NCBI GenBank assembly: GCA_016471375.1
Contig: WGLZ01000057.1
Coordinates: 1-64,000, forward strand
Length of the DNA stretch: 64,000 nt
Source of the DNA: Cyanobacteria bacterium RI_101
GTDB taxonomy: Bacteria > Cyanobacteriota > Cyanobacteriia > Cyanobacteriales > Microcystaceae
Direction: 5' to 3'
The notes under the pieces were generated by a model. The model was not told the DNA's origin. It did no database searches and saw only the letters and a program-made list of their open reading frames with translations. This document shows, piece by piece, positions 15,675 through 23,940 of the stretch (its first letter is position 1; each line of letters begins with the position of its first letter). The position numbers and the translations under genes are program-made.

Positions 15675-17699
15675 TTAAATTCCCTCGTCCACTAGATACG
15701 TGTAGCGCCGTAGGCTTTTTTCATAGTCCGTTAAGAGGCGCTGGCTTTCTTCGAGAGAAATTTGTCCCTGAACTAACGCCTGTTCCGTATAGCGCCGCAT
15801 CCGTTCTAAGAGGTCTTCGGCGTCGTACTGGACATAGCTTAAAACCTCCGTCATGGTGTCGCCTTTAACAATGGACTCAATCTGATAACCCTTAGGGGTC
15901 ATGGCGATATGAACCACGTTGATGTCTCCAAATAAATTATGGAGATTACCCATGATTTCCTGATAAGCGCCGACTAAAAACATACCGAGATAATAGGGAA
16001 CAGGGGACGAGGTTTCTTTTTTCTTGGCGACTTTTCCCCGCGGCGCCGGGCGAAAATCATGGACTTCCAAGTAGGGCTTCACGTCCCGCAGGTCGATAAA
16101 GCGGTCGATCTTGCCGTCGCTATCGCAGGTCAGATCCGCCAAAATAGCCCGGTGTTGGGGCTGTTCCTTGAGGCGATGGATGGGCATAATCGGGAAAAGT
16201 TGCTCCAAAGACCAGGATTCCGGCGCCGATTGAAAGACGGAAAGATTGACGTAATAAATAGCGGTCATCATCTTTTCCAACTCTTCAAAATCCTCCGGCG
16301 CGTACTCCTGTTGGCGGGCGATATCGAGAATTTTCTGGCAACAGTCCCAGTAAAGTCGCTCCACCTGGGCCCGCTCCGTCAGGGTCAGATAACCAAAGTT
16401 AAAAAGACTAATGGCTTCCTGTTTGAGTTGAATGGCGTCGTGGTACGCCTCTTGGTAAGTGTTACTCTTTAAGGATTGGCTAATTTCCCACAAATTTTGG
16501 ACAATGGCGTGGGCGTCCTTGGCGGGTTTTTCTTGGGCCGCCCCTAGAGCTTCGTTTGATCCCAGGACGTCGAAGACTAAAACCGACTGGTGGGCGGCGA
16601 TGGCCCGACCGCTTTCGCTAATGAGGGTGGGAACCTCCACCCCGCCCTGCTCGCAGGCCTCCTGGATGGCCGCCACAATATCGTTGGCGTAGTTCTGCAT
16701 GTTGTAATTTTTGGAAGCGGGGAAATTGGTATTGGAGCCGTCGTAGTCCACCGCTAGGCCGCCCCCCACATTCAGGTAGCGCATCTTGGCGCCCCAACGG
16801 GCCAACTGGACGTAGAGTTGGCTCGCTTCCCGCATCGCGTCCTTAATGATGGTGATATTGGAAATTTGCGTGCCCAGGTGGAAATGGAGCAAACGCAGAC
16901 AATCCAAGCGTTCCGCCGCTTCTAAACGCTGTAATAGAGTCACGATTTCCGGCGCCGTCAAGCCGAACTTAGTCCGCTCCCCCTGGATAGAGCGTTGATT
17001 TTCCCAGTCTTTAACGCTCAATTGGGCCCGCACCCCCAGCAGGGGTTTAATATTCAACTGTTGGCTAATGTGGAGCACCCATTCCAACTCCCGCAGTTGG
17101 TCGATGACAATAATGGCCCGGTGTCCCAGGCGCTTAGCCAAGAGCGCGGTTTCCAAATAATCCCGGTCTTTATAGCCATTGCAGATAATTAAACTTTTAC
17201 TGGCCTTATCGTTTTGCTCCAGTTGGGGCGGCAGGGTGGCTAAGGCGATCATCAACTCCGGCTTTGACCCCGCCTCTAACCCAAACTGGAAAGGTTTGCC
17301 CCGCTGGGCTAGGGTTTCCACAATATGGCGCTGTTGGTTGCACTTGATGGGATAGACGCCCTGGTAAACGCCGGGGTATTTATAGCGAGCCATGGCTCGG
17401 GCGAAGCAACTATTGAGGCGCTCCAAGCGATCCGCCAAAATATCGGAAAAGCGAATTAGCAAGGGCAGATCTAACTTGCGTTTCCGCAGGGCTTCCACCA
17501 GTTCGTAGAGGTCTAGGGAGCCGCCCCGGTCGCCCTGGGGAGAAACGGTGATATGGCCGGCGGCGTTGATAGCAAAGTAGGGCGCGCCCCAGCCCTGAAT
17601 ACGGTAGAGGTCTTCGCTCTCTTCGATGGACCAACCCGCGCCGGCTTTTTTCGATTTTTTACTCTCTTTTTTTTCTTCGGCGACGGTCTCCACTCCCAT
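15675..17699 (-). CDS. speA: Biosynthetic arginine decarboxylase
   Basis: A 674-residue PLP enzyme of the alanine-racemase-like fold (fold III). It decarboxylates arginine to agmatine, the first step of polyamine synthesis. The PLP Lys lies in GVYPIKCNQQRH (K119). Other hallmarks are HFHLGTQISNI, LNVGGGLAVDYDG, SESGRAIAAHQS, and the C-terminal CDSDGKID and LVGAYQEIMGNLHNLFGD motifs. A frame from ATG 17756 would add 19 residues. ATG 17699 has a strong GGGGAGGAG five bases upstream and is chosen. A Lys/Glu-rich N-terminal tail precedes the catalytic domain. Confidence 0.94.
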   Translation of the reverse strand: MGVETVAEEKKESKKSKKAGAGWSIEESEDLYRIQGWGAPYFAINAAGHITVSPQGDRGGSLDLYELVEALRKRKLDLPLLIRFSDILADRLERLNSCFARAMARYKYPGVYQGVYPIKCNQQRHIVETLAQRGKPFQFGLEAGSKPELMIALATLPPQLEQNDKASKSLIICNGYKDRDYLETALLAKRLGHRAIIVIDQLRELEWVLHISQQLNIKPLLGVRAQLSVKDWENQRSIQGERTKFGLTAPEIVTLLQRLEAAERLDCLRLLHFHLGTQISNITIIKDAMREASQLYVQLARWGAKMRYLNVGGGLAVDYDGSNTNFPASKNYNMQNYANDIVAAIQEACEQGGVEVPTLISESGRAIAAHQSVLVFDVLGSNEALGAAQEKPAKDAHAIVQNLWEISQSLKSNTYQEAYHDAIQLKQEAISLFNFGYLTLTERAQVERLYWDCCQKILDIARQQEYAPEDFEELEKMMTAIYYVNLSVFQSAPESWSLEQLFPIMPIHRLKEQPQHRAILADLTCDSDGKIDRFIDLRDVKPYLEVHDFRPAPRGKVAKKKETSSPVPYYLGMFLVGAYQEIMGNLHNLFGDINVVHIAMTPKGYQIESIVKGDTMTEVLSYVQYDAEDLLERMRRYTEQALVQGQISLEESQRLLTDYEKSLRRYTYLVDEGI

Positions 17700-17827
17700 T
17701 GGTCTCCTCCCCATAATGGCGCTCGATAACGACTCGATAACTAGGCTAGCGCCCATTGTAGCCGTTTTCTGACTCTCGCCCGAAAGACCCGCCTCACTGG
17801 GGAAACGGCGTCGGCTTAACTCTCCTC

Positions 17828-19366
17828 TTAACTTTCCTCAAACAGACCGCTGAGGCGATCCACCTCCGATTGAGTCGTGTACATGGGAGCGCCGGCCAAA
17901 ATGCCGGTGACGTTGCGGAACGGCTTCCCGATGTGCATCCCCCGGTTATCGATGGAAAATTCCCGAATATCCTTGTCGTGCATAGAGCCGCGCATTTTTA
18001 GAACCGTAATCCCCCGACGCATTTCCCCGTACATTTCCACGTAGCGCAGGAGAATGATGGAGTCGGTGATGGTGGAAATATGGGCCTCGGTGATGGAGGA
18101 GCCGCCCAGGAGGGTCGGGGTGGTGGAGGTAAAGAGACCGCCGATTTCCTGTTGTTTGATAAAGGAGGTCAGGCCAATGATAAATTCCCGAAACCCCTTG
18201 AGGGTGGAGACTCGCTCCAGCGCCGATAGACTGTCCACCGCCACTCGGTTGGGTTTGAATCGCTGGATCATGTCCTTCATCATAATCAGATGATTTTCTA
18301 AGTTCGTGGTTTCTGGGTAACGGCAGACCACTTTTAACTGCCCTTCCCGCTCCATTTGCTGGAAATTAACCCCCCAGCCTATGGCGTTACGGAAGAGTTG
18401 TTCTCGACTTTCCTCAAAGGCGAAGACCAAACAACGCTCGCCGTTGACCACTCCCCCCGCCATAAATTCCGTCACCATCAGAGTTTTGCCCGTCCCCGTG
18501 GCGCCGGAGACTAAAATCACCGAATCTCGGAAGAAACCGCCGCCGCACATGCGATCCAACTCCTGGGAGCCGGAGGTAATGCGCACGTTTGACGATTTTT
18601 GCTCCAGTTCGATGGCGGAGAGAGGAATAATCACCACGCCTTGGCCGGGAATAATGGTGAACGGGTACTCGCCTTTTTGATGATCTGTCCCCCGGTATTT
18701 CAGGATTTCAATAGTGCGTCGGCGCTTTTCGTCCGCCAAGACATTGCGGAGAATCACCACGTTATCCGCCACAAATTCCTCCACTCCATAGCGGCTAATC
18801 TCTCCGTACTCCGCCGTTCGCTCCGCGGTCATGATGGCGGTGACTTCCAGTTCCCGCAGGGCCGAAGCCAAACGGAAGAGGTCGCTCCTGACCTGGGCGC
18901 TGTCGGTGAGATGGCTAAAAATCGCGCCGAGGGAGTCTAGAGAAATGCGACTGGCTTTATATTTGCGAATGGCGTATTCAATCCGAGCGATCAGGGCGCC
19001 GAGGTCGTATTCTCCCGTCACCAAGGGGCGTTCTCCCGGTTGGGGAGACGCGTCCACGAAGGCCCATTTTTGCTCCTCTTCCCAGGCGGTGATGTCCCAA
19101 CCAAAGCCCCGCATATTTTTTCGGAGCGCCTTGGGGGGTTCCTCAAAGGTGACAAAGACCCCCGGCTCGCCCCGACGGATACCTTCCACTAAAAATTGAC
19201 AGGCAAAGACCGTTTTGGAACTCCCCGCCGTCCCCGCCACGAGGGTCGCCCGTCCCCAAGGTAAACCGCCCTGGGAGAGAAAATCAAAGCCTGGAATTCC
19301 TGTCTCTAGTTTTTCGATACAATCGGTAGTAGTATATAAATCGTCAAAGCTTGTATCTTGAGTCAT
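17828..19366 (-). CDS. kaiC: Circadian clock ATPase KaiC, KaiC3 type
   Basis: A 512-residue double-domain RecA-like ATPase. CI has an unusual Walker A, GTAGSSKT (residues 45-52), and catalytic Glu pair E75/E76. CII has GATGTGKT (288-295). The phosphorylation pair S431/T432 lies in AHISTITDS at exactly the S. elongatus numbering, so autophosphorylation is likely. The GTAGS(S/A)KT loop, LETGIPGFDFLSQGGLP start and GMHIGKPFRNVTGILAG end fit KaiC3 (as in Synechocystis) better than the standard KaiC1, as I recall these families. No kaiA or kaiB lies beside it, which also fits a KaiC3. Possible output partner rpaA is in this window at 54912. Confidence 0.92.
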   Translation of the reverse strand: MTQDTSFDDLYTTTDCIEKLETGIPGFDFLSQGGLPWGRATLVAGTAGSSKTVFACQFLVEGIRRGEPGVFVTFEEPPKALRKNMRGFGWDITAWEEEQKWAFVDASPQPGERPLVTGEYDLGALIARIEYAIRKYKASRISLDSLGAIFSHLTDSAQVRSDLFRLASALRELEVTAIMTAERTAEYGEISRYGVEEFVADNVVILRNVLADEKRRRTIEILKYRGTDHQKGEYPFTIIPGQGVVIIPLSAIELEQKSSNVRITSGSQELDRMCGGGFFRDSVILVSGATGTGKTLMVTEFMAGGVVNGERCLVFAFEESREQLFRNAIGWGVNFQQMEREGQLKVVCRYPETTNLENHLIMMKDMIQRFKPNRVAVDSLSALERVSTLKGFREFIIGLTSFIKQQEIGGLFTSTTPTLLGGSSITEAHISTITDSIILLRYVEMYGEMRRGITVLKMRGSMHDKDIREFSIDNRGMHIGKPFRNVTGILAGAPMYTTQSEVDRLSGLFEES

Positions 19367-19561
19367 GGCGGGGAGGGGAGTTCAGAAGTGACCCCTAGGG
19401 CGTGAAGGATAGGGCGGAATTAATCAGTCGTTGACCATTATCTCACCAAGTTGAGCCTTAACCTCTCCCCGCCCTAGACTGGAGAAGCGTTGGCTTAAAA
19501 CGCGTCCCCAGTCCCTTATCCTTTATCAAAACCGGACTTTCCGAGGAGACCCAAAAACTGA

Positions 19562-20269
19562 ATGTATCTTCTGATCCCCGCCGCCGGCGCCGGTAAACGC
19601 ATGGGCGGCTCCCAAAATAAGCTTTTGCTCTCTCTCTTGGGACGCCCTCTTTTGGCGTGGACCCTAGAGACGGCGCTGGGCGCCGAAAGCGTTGAGTGGA
19701 TCGGGATTATTGGTCAGCGCCATGATTTTGCCGCGTTTGAGGACATCTTAGCCGGTCTTTCCTTGGAGGGGAAACCCTGTCGGCTCATCGAAGGCGGCGC
19801 TAGTCGTCAAGCTTCGGTTTTTAACGGTTTGTCGGCGCTTCCCGAGGCGGCCGAAAAAGTTCTCATTCACGACGGCGCTCGGTGTTTGGCCACGGCGGAT
19901 TTATTTAACCGTTGCGCCAAGGAACTGGCCCAAACCGACGGTCTCATCGCCGCGGTTCCCGTCAAGGACACCATCAAAAAAGTGGACGGCCAAGGCTGGA
20001 TTACGGAAACCCCGGAACGGAGCGCCCTCTGGGCCGCCCAAACGCCCCAGGGGTTTAGGGTCGAGTTGCTGAAAGACTGCCATCGGCGGGGATTAGAACA
20101 GGGTTGGGAAGTCACGGACGACGCCGCCCTATTGGAGCGTTGCGGAGCGCCGACGCGGGTGATCCTCGGGGAGGAAACAAACCTCAAAATCACCACGCCG
20201 GTAGATTTGGCGCTGGCGGAGTTTATTCTCTCTCAGCGTCAAGCGATTAACGCCTTAACGGGCGAATAA
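19562..20269 (+). CDS. ispD: 2-C-methyl-D-erythritol 4-phosphate cytidylyltransferase
   Basis: A 235-residue nucleotidyltransferase of the MEP isoprenoid pathway (MEP + CTP to CDP-ME). It has the CTP-binding loop PAAGAGKRMGGSQNKLLL at the N terminus, HDGARCLA, and the ends of the fold in AAQTPQGFRVELL and TDDAALLER. The 3' end overlaps the convergent Slr1339-like gene by 15 bp. Confidence 0.95.
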   Translation: MYLLIPAAGAGKRMGGSQNKLLLSLLGRPLLAWTLETALGAESVEWIGIIGQRHDFAAFEDILAGLSLEGKPCRLIEGGASRQASVFNGLSALPEAAEKVLIHDGARCLATADLFNRCAKELAQTDGLIAAVPVKDTIKKVDGQGWITETPERSALWAAQTPQGFRVELLKDCHRRGLEQGWEVTDDAALLERCGAPTRVILGEETNLKITTPVDLALAEFILSQRQAINALTGE

Positions 20270-20677
20270 ATCAATGGCCGCGTCGAGGGCGGAGGGGTAA
20301 TGCTTGGCCAGTTCCGCGAACCAAATGCCTTCCCCAGAAAGCGGATCGAGTTCGTTGAGCCACTGTTGAGCTTTTTGCGCAATCTTGGCTGAATTGTCCG
20401 CTTTTTTCCGAGGGGCTAAACAGTCCAGTTCTGGCTCTAAAGACTGTTTTTTGGCTGGCGTTACCGACGCGTCTGGGGGCGGATTTTTCGGCCGCTCTCG
20501 CTCTAATTCCTTTAGGAGCCGATCGAGACTCGGATGTTGAGACGGCGAAGGGCGCGGGTTATTCGACCCGTCCTCTAGAGGGGGCCGCGCCCCTGGTTCC
20601 GGCGTTGCTTCCGAGACTTCCAGATATTTTTGGCGCATATCCGCCAAGATCGACTCAAGAGAATCGGCGTTTTTCAT
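20255..20677 (-). CDS. Hypothetical protein resembling the Slr1339 salt-stress family
   Basis: A 140-residue soluble protein. The N terminus is short and helical (SLESILADMRQKY), followed by a Pro/Arg-rich low-complexity linker. The conserved part is C-terminal: AQQWLNELDPLSGEGIWFAE then LAKHYPSALDAAIDLF. This ending resembles cyanobacterial proteins annotated as salt stress protein, Slr1339 family; the function is unknown. It starts 11 bp after the VWA gene in the same orientation, so the two are probably co-transcribed, and its tail overlaps ispD by 15 bp. Confidence 0.65.
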   Translation of the reverse strand: MKNADSLESILADMRQKYLEVSEATPEPGARPPLEDGSNNPRPSPSQHPSLDRLLKELERERPKNPPPDASVTPAKKQSLEPELDCLAPRKKADNSAKIAQKAQQWLNELDPLSGEGIWFAELAKHYPSALDAAIDLFAR

Positions 20678-20688
20678 GGCGACTAGCC

Positions 20689-21291
20689 CTAGTCCTGAAT
20701 CGCGTTGAGCAACACTTCCGTCAGCGTTAAATCTTCCATTTCCTCGAAGGTCACCGTGTCCACAATATCGAATTTAGCGCCGACGCCCACCAATTGCTCG
20801 TCTAGGGTTTTTAGGAATTTAGTGGCGCCGGGATCGTCGCCGATTTGGATAAAAGACAACGCCAGTTCTTCATCCGCGTCTAACCGCTGACTCGCCTCAA
20901 TAATCGCTTCAAAGACCGAGCGGCGCTCGTTCGGCTCGCCGTCCGTAATAATGAGAATGGTTTCTCCGCCTTTCCCTTGATTCGCTTGTTTACGCCGGAA
21001 AAACTGATTGATGGCGTCTTGTAAGACCGCGGTCAGATTGGTGCCGCCCACCGGCTCATTTTCTTGAAAAATTTGTTCTACCTTAGAGGCGTTGACCTGG
21101 TCATAGCGTTTAAATTTGCTCGAAAAAGTGTAAACCGTTATTCCGTCAGGATCGAGTAAGTCGCATTTTCTGGCTAGGGCGAGGGTCGATTCTTGAACTA
21201 ATTCCCAACGGCTTTTTTGGCTTTTGGCGTCAACGGTGGACATACTGCCGCTTTTATCGATAATTAGCGTATAGTCTCTTTGCTCTAGCAT
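20689..21291 (-). CDS. Von Willebrand factor A (VWA) domain protein
   Basis: A 200-residue protein that is essentially one VWA domain with an intact MIDAS: DKSGSMS (D12-S14-S16), the Thr in GGTNLTAVL and TDGEPN. No signal peptide or membrane segment, so it is cytoplasmic and probably binds a metal-dependent protein partner. AGGAG lies nine bases before the ATG at 21291. It is followed after 11 bp by the Slr1339-like gene, suggesting that the two act together. Confidence 0.85.
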   Translation of the reverse strand: MLEQRDYTLIIDKSGSMSTVDAKSQKSRWELVQESTLALARKCDLLDPDGITVYTFSSKFKRYDQVNASKVEQIFQENEPVGGTNLTAVLQDAINQFFRRKQANQGKGGETILIITDGEPNERRSVFEAIIEASQRLDADEELALSFIQIGDDPGATKFLKTLDEQLVGVGAKFDIVDTVTFEEMEDLTLTEVLLNAIQD

Positions 21292-21415
21292 CTTCGATTT
21301 CTCCTGAGATGGACTTACTGTTTATTATAGCTTTAGTCCGGTCGGCGCCGAATTAATACCGAATTAATCAGGCGATGGAGCCGGCGCCGCCCTGGCGAAA
21401 CTCGAAGCCGCTCGT

Positions 21416-22327
21416 TTAACCGCGGGTATTTTTAAGTAAACTTTCCCGCAATTGGGGATAACGAAATTCATAGCCCTGATTCAGCGCCGCCTGGGGGAGA
21501 ACCTGTTGTCCCTCCAACACCAGTTGAGCGCCTTCCCCTAGGAGCAATTTCAGCGCGAAACTCGGCGCGGGCAACCAGGCGGGACGATTCAGGACGTCCC
21601 CTAAGGTTTGGCAAAATTCCGCCATTCTGACGGGATTCGGCGCTGTGGCGTTAACGGCGCCGGTAACCGTCTCTGTTTGCAAAATCCAGAGAATTAACCC
21701 CGCCACATCCTCAATATCAATCCAGGAAAACCATTGTTTTCCCGTTCCTAACGGGCCGCCGGCAAACAATTGGAAGGGGGGCAGGATTTTCGCCAAGGCG
21801 CCGCCGCCGCAGCCGAGGACGATACCAAGACGGAGCAACGCCACCCGGGTCCCGAAAGTTTCCGCAACCAGCGCCTCTTTTTCCCAAACTTGACAAACTT
21901 GGGCCAGAAAATCTTCCCCCGGCGCCGACGTTTCGTCGAAACGGGCCGTTTCGCTCGCGCCGTAGTAGCCAACGGCGGAGGCGCTGATGAAAACCCTCGG
22001 TTTCGGATTCGCCTGGGTCATGGCTTCCACTAACCGGCGAGTGGTATCCCGACGACTGGCCAAAATCCGTTCCTTATACTCCGCCGTCCAGCGCGCGCTA
22101 ATAGGTTCCCCCGCTAGATTAACGGCGCCTTGACAGGTTCCTAGGGCTTGGGGCCAGACGTCGGAGTCGGAGACGATCTCAACCTGAGGAAACCGGGCCG
22201 CGGGAAAACAGCGCCGGGCCTTGTCGGGATTGCGGACGAAGAGAACCGGGATCTGATCCGCGGCGATTAAACGGGGAACAAGGGTCTGGCCAATAAAGCC
22301 GGTGGCTCCGACGAGGGCAATTTTCAT
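21416..22327 (-). CDS. TIGR01777-family NAD-dependent epimerase
   Basis: A 303-residue extended SDR protein. It has an N-terminal NAD(P)-binding motif VGATGFIGQTLVPRL, the family-typical NLAGEPISARWT, and an SASAVGYYG active-site region with the SDR Tyr. The C terminus has the DUF1731 pattern (VLPQAALNQGYEFRYPQLRESL). It belongs to the YfcH/SulA-like epimerase group, whose substrate is unknown, although cyanobacterial members have been linked to cell division. Single gene; it lies 75 bp after the nuclease gene in the same orientation. Confidence 0.87.
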   Translation of the reverse strand: MKIALVGATGFIGQTLVPRLIAADQIPVLFVRNPDKARRCFPAARFPQVEIVSDSDVWPQALGTCQGAVNLAGEPISARWTAEYKERILASRRDTTRRLVEAMTQANPKPRVFISASAVGYYGASETARFDETSAPGEDFLAQVCQVWEKEALVAETFGTRVALLRLGIVLGCGGGALAKILPPFQLFAGGPLGTGKQWFSWIDIEDVAGLILWILQTETVTGAVNATAPNPVRMAEFCQTLGDVLNRPAWLPAPSFALKLLLGEGAQLVLEGQQVLPQAALNQGYEFRYPQLRESLLKNTRG

Positions 22328-22402
22328 CGCGTTGGGAATCTAAGATGTCTGCAACTCCACTATAGGCGCTCCGGGGAGAACTCCGTAAAGGGGCTTCGAT
22401 GG

Positions 22403-22945
22403 CTACCGGCGGGCCTTTTGGCGAAAGTCCCAGGGCTTTTCGGCGCCGTCTTGCCAGACCCCGAGCCGTTTTGTCCGGGCCTTTTGCTCCAACTCTGCTA
22501 AAGTCGGGGCGATGTCCCGGCATTGGGAGGCGTATTTTTCGTAAAAAAAGGCGTTGCCGCTGGCCACCATTTCCCCGTTCGCCAAGAGCGGGCGCCCATT
22601 GCGGGGATTTGCCAAGTAAACGCTGGCCACCGAGCGACCATAGCGATCCTGCGTATAGATCTTTAAGGAAAGTTGAGTTGGATTCAGCGCCAAGAAACCG
22701 CGCAGGTGATCCCGACTGCGCTTGCCCCCTGGTTGCTTCAGTTCCGGCGCGTCGATGCAGGCGACCCGAATTTTAAGTTCTTCCCCGCTGGTTTTATGAA
22801 TCACTCGGAAAGTGTCGCCGTCGTAAACCGAGCCTTCCTTGAGGCGCCAGTCTCCCGTTGGGGCGCCCTGGGTTAGGGACGGAGCGCCGGAGAAGAGGGA
22901 AATCAGGAGCGTCAAACTCAGGGGCAGAAGGCGTCGGTAGATCAA
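22403..22945 (-). CDS. Secreted thermonuclease-family (SNase) nuclease
   Basis: A 180-residue protein with a signal peptide of about 28 residues (LLPLSLTLLISLFSGAPSLT) and one staphylococcal nuclease domain. The calcium and catalytic residues are visible in VYDGDTFRV, IRVACIDAPELKQP and QDRYGRSVASVYL, and the end of the fold in ARTKRLGVWQ. It would act on DNA or RNA in the periplasm or outside the cell. The only possible start is a TTG at 22945, because a stop lies upstream in frame and no ATG precedes the signal peptide; there is no clear Shine-Dalgarno sequence. Confidence 0.85.
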   Translation of the reverse strand: MIYRRLLPLSLTLLISLFSGAPSLTQGAPTGDWRLKEGSVYDGDTFRVIHKTSGEELKIRVACIDAPELKQPGGKRSRDHLRGFLALNPTQLSLKIYTQDRYGRSVASVYLANPRNGRPLLANGEMVASGNAFFYEKYASQCRDIAPTLAELEQKARTKRLGVWQDGAEKPWDFRQKARR

Positions 22946-23052
22946 GGCTAGAAACTGGGGATTGGGGGCAACTGAACTCTAGGAGACAATGGATCGGCGC
23001 TGGCAGGATCACCCCTGTTTACTCACAATATCGCCACAGAGTTAATCAATTA

Positions 23053-23162
23053 TTATAGAGCGGTATTCTTGCAAGTGAGGGACGATCTGATCGCTCAAAC
23101 TCTTGATTCGAGCACTGAGCGTAGTCGAAGTGCGTCTCTCACCAATCTGCAAACCGCTATAA
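23053..23162. mobile_element. MITE-like element, copy 1
   Basis: About 110 bp bounded by inverted ends: TTATAGAGCGGTATTCTTGC on the left, and GTTATAGCGGTTTGCAGA when the right end is read inward. It carries ACTGAGCGTAGTCGAAGTG inside. Both ends match those of the element at 54519-54765, but in swapped order, so the two copies lie in opposite orientations. It has no coding capacity. Confidence 0.6.
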
Positions 23163-23178
23163 CCTCCCCAACTCGACC

Positions 23179-23793
23179 TTAAAAACGCTGACCCACTTCC
23201 AAATACCGGGTTTTCCCCTGACGGCTGAGGATCGCTTTTTGAGCGTCCACTCCGGTTAAAACCCAACCGCTAGCACCGAGACTTTCCCCCACCTGAAGCC
23301 GTAGGGTCATGTCCGCCGTGTTAAAGAGAGCGTGGGACTGGTCGCCCGCTTCCAAGACACCGATTAATTCATAGGTTTGTTTCGTTGTGACCAGGGGCGG
23401 AATCGAGGGACGCGGCGCCGGGGTTAAAACGGGAGGCGGCGCTGTTCTGGGGGGAGGCGGTAGCGGCGCCAGCGCCTGGGGTTGGGGACTGGGATAGACG
23501 GGGTAATAGTATTTTTCAACGACCGGCGGCGGATTAACCGGGGGCGGGGCGGGGGCTTGACTCACAGGTAGAGTGGGCAGGGGCGTCGGGGTCGGCGCCG
23601 AAGGGCTGGGGGCGGTCTGGATTGTTTGCAAGGAGCGCTGGAGGTAGGCGATAAACTGGGCGTCCTGGGGAGAAATTTGGGGTTCCCGACTTTGAAGCCT
23701 CGGCGCCGGCGCCGGTTTCAATAACCAGAGACCAACGGCGCCGCAATAGAGGAGACCGGCGGCGAAAAAAATCTTATCGAAGGGGAGAGACAT
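23179..23793 (-). CDS. Single-pass membrane protein with Pro-rich linker, GspC/PilP-like layout
   Basis: A 204-residue conserved-looking protein of unknown function. Residues about 8-26 form one transmembrane segment (IFFAAGLLYCGAVGLWLL). Residues about 60-135 form a Pro/Ala/Gln-rich spacer. The C-terminal 65 residues make a small beta domain: YELIGVLEAGDQSHALFN, LRLQVGESLGASGWVL, LSRQGKTRYLEVGQRF. This anchor, linker and small beta domain layout, with its VGE.(L/I)..SGW.L pattern, recalls the HR domain of GspC/PilP proteins of secretion or type IV pilus machines. That link is an inference. Two type-IV-pilus-related features (hmpF, a radical SAM gene) lie next door. Confidence 0.6.
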   Translation of the reverse strand: MSLPFDKIFFAAGLLYCGAVGLWLLKPAPAPRLQSREPQISPQDAQFIAYLQRSLQTIQTAPSPSAPTPTPLPTLPVSQAPAPPPVNPPPVVEKYYYPVYPSPQPQALAPLPPPPRTAPPPVLTPAPRPSIPPLVTTKQTYELIGVLEAGDQSHALFNTADMTLRLQVGESLGASGWVLTGVDAQKAILSRQGKTRYLEVGQRF

Positions 23794-23940
23794 AGCGGCG
23801 CGTTGACCCCAGGGCGGATCGAGAACGGGGGCGGTTAGCGCTTTATCTTAACCGTTAGCCGCAGAGAGAGAAACCAGATCCTCGCTTTTCCCTGGAGGCC
23901 TAGATTAGAATAAGTCAAAAAACTTAACGCGCGCCCCGCC

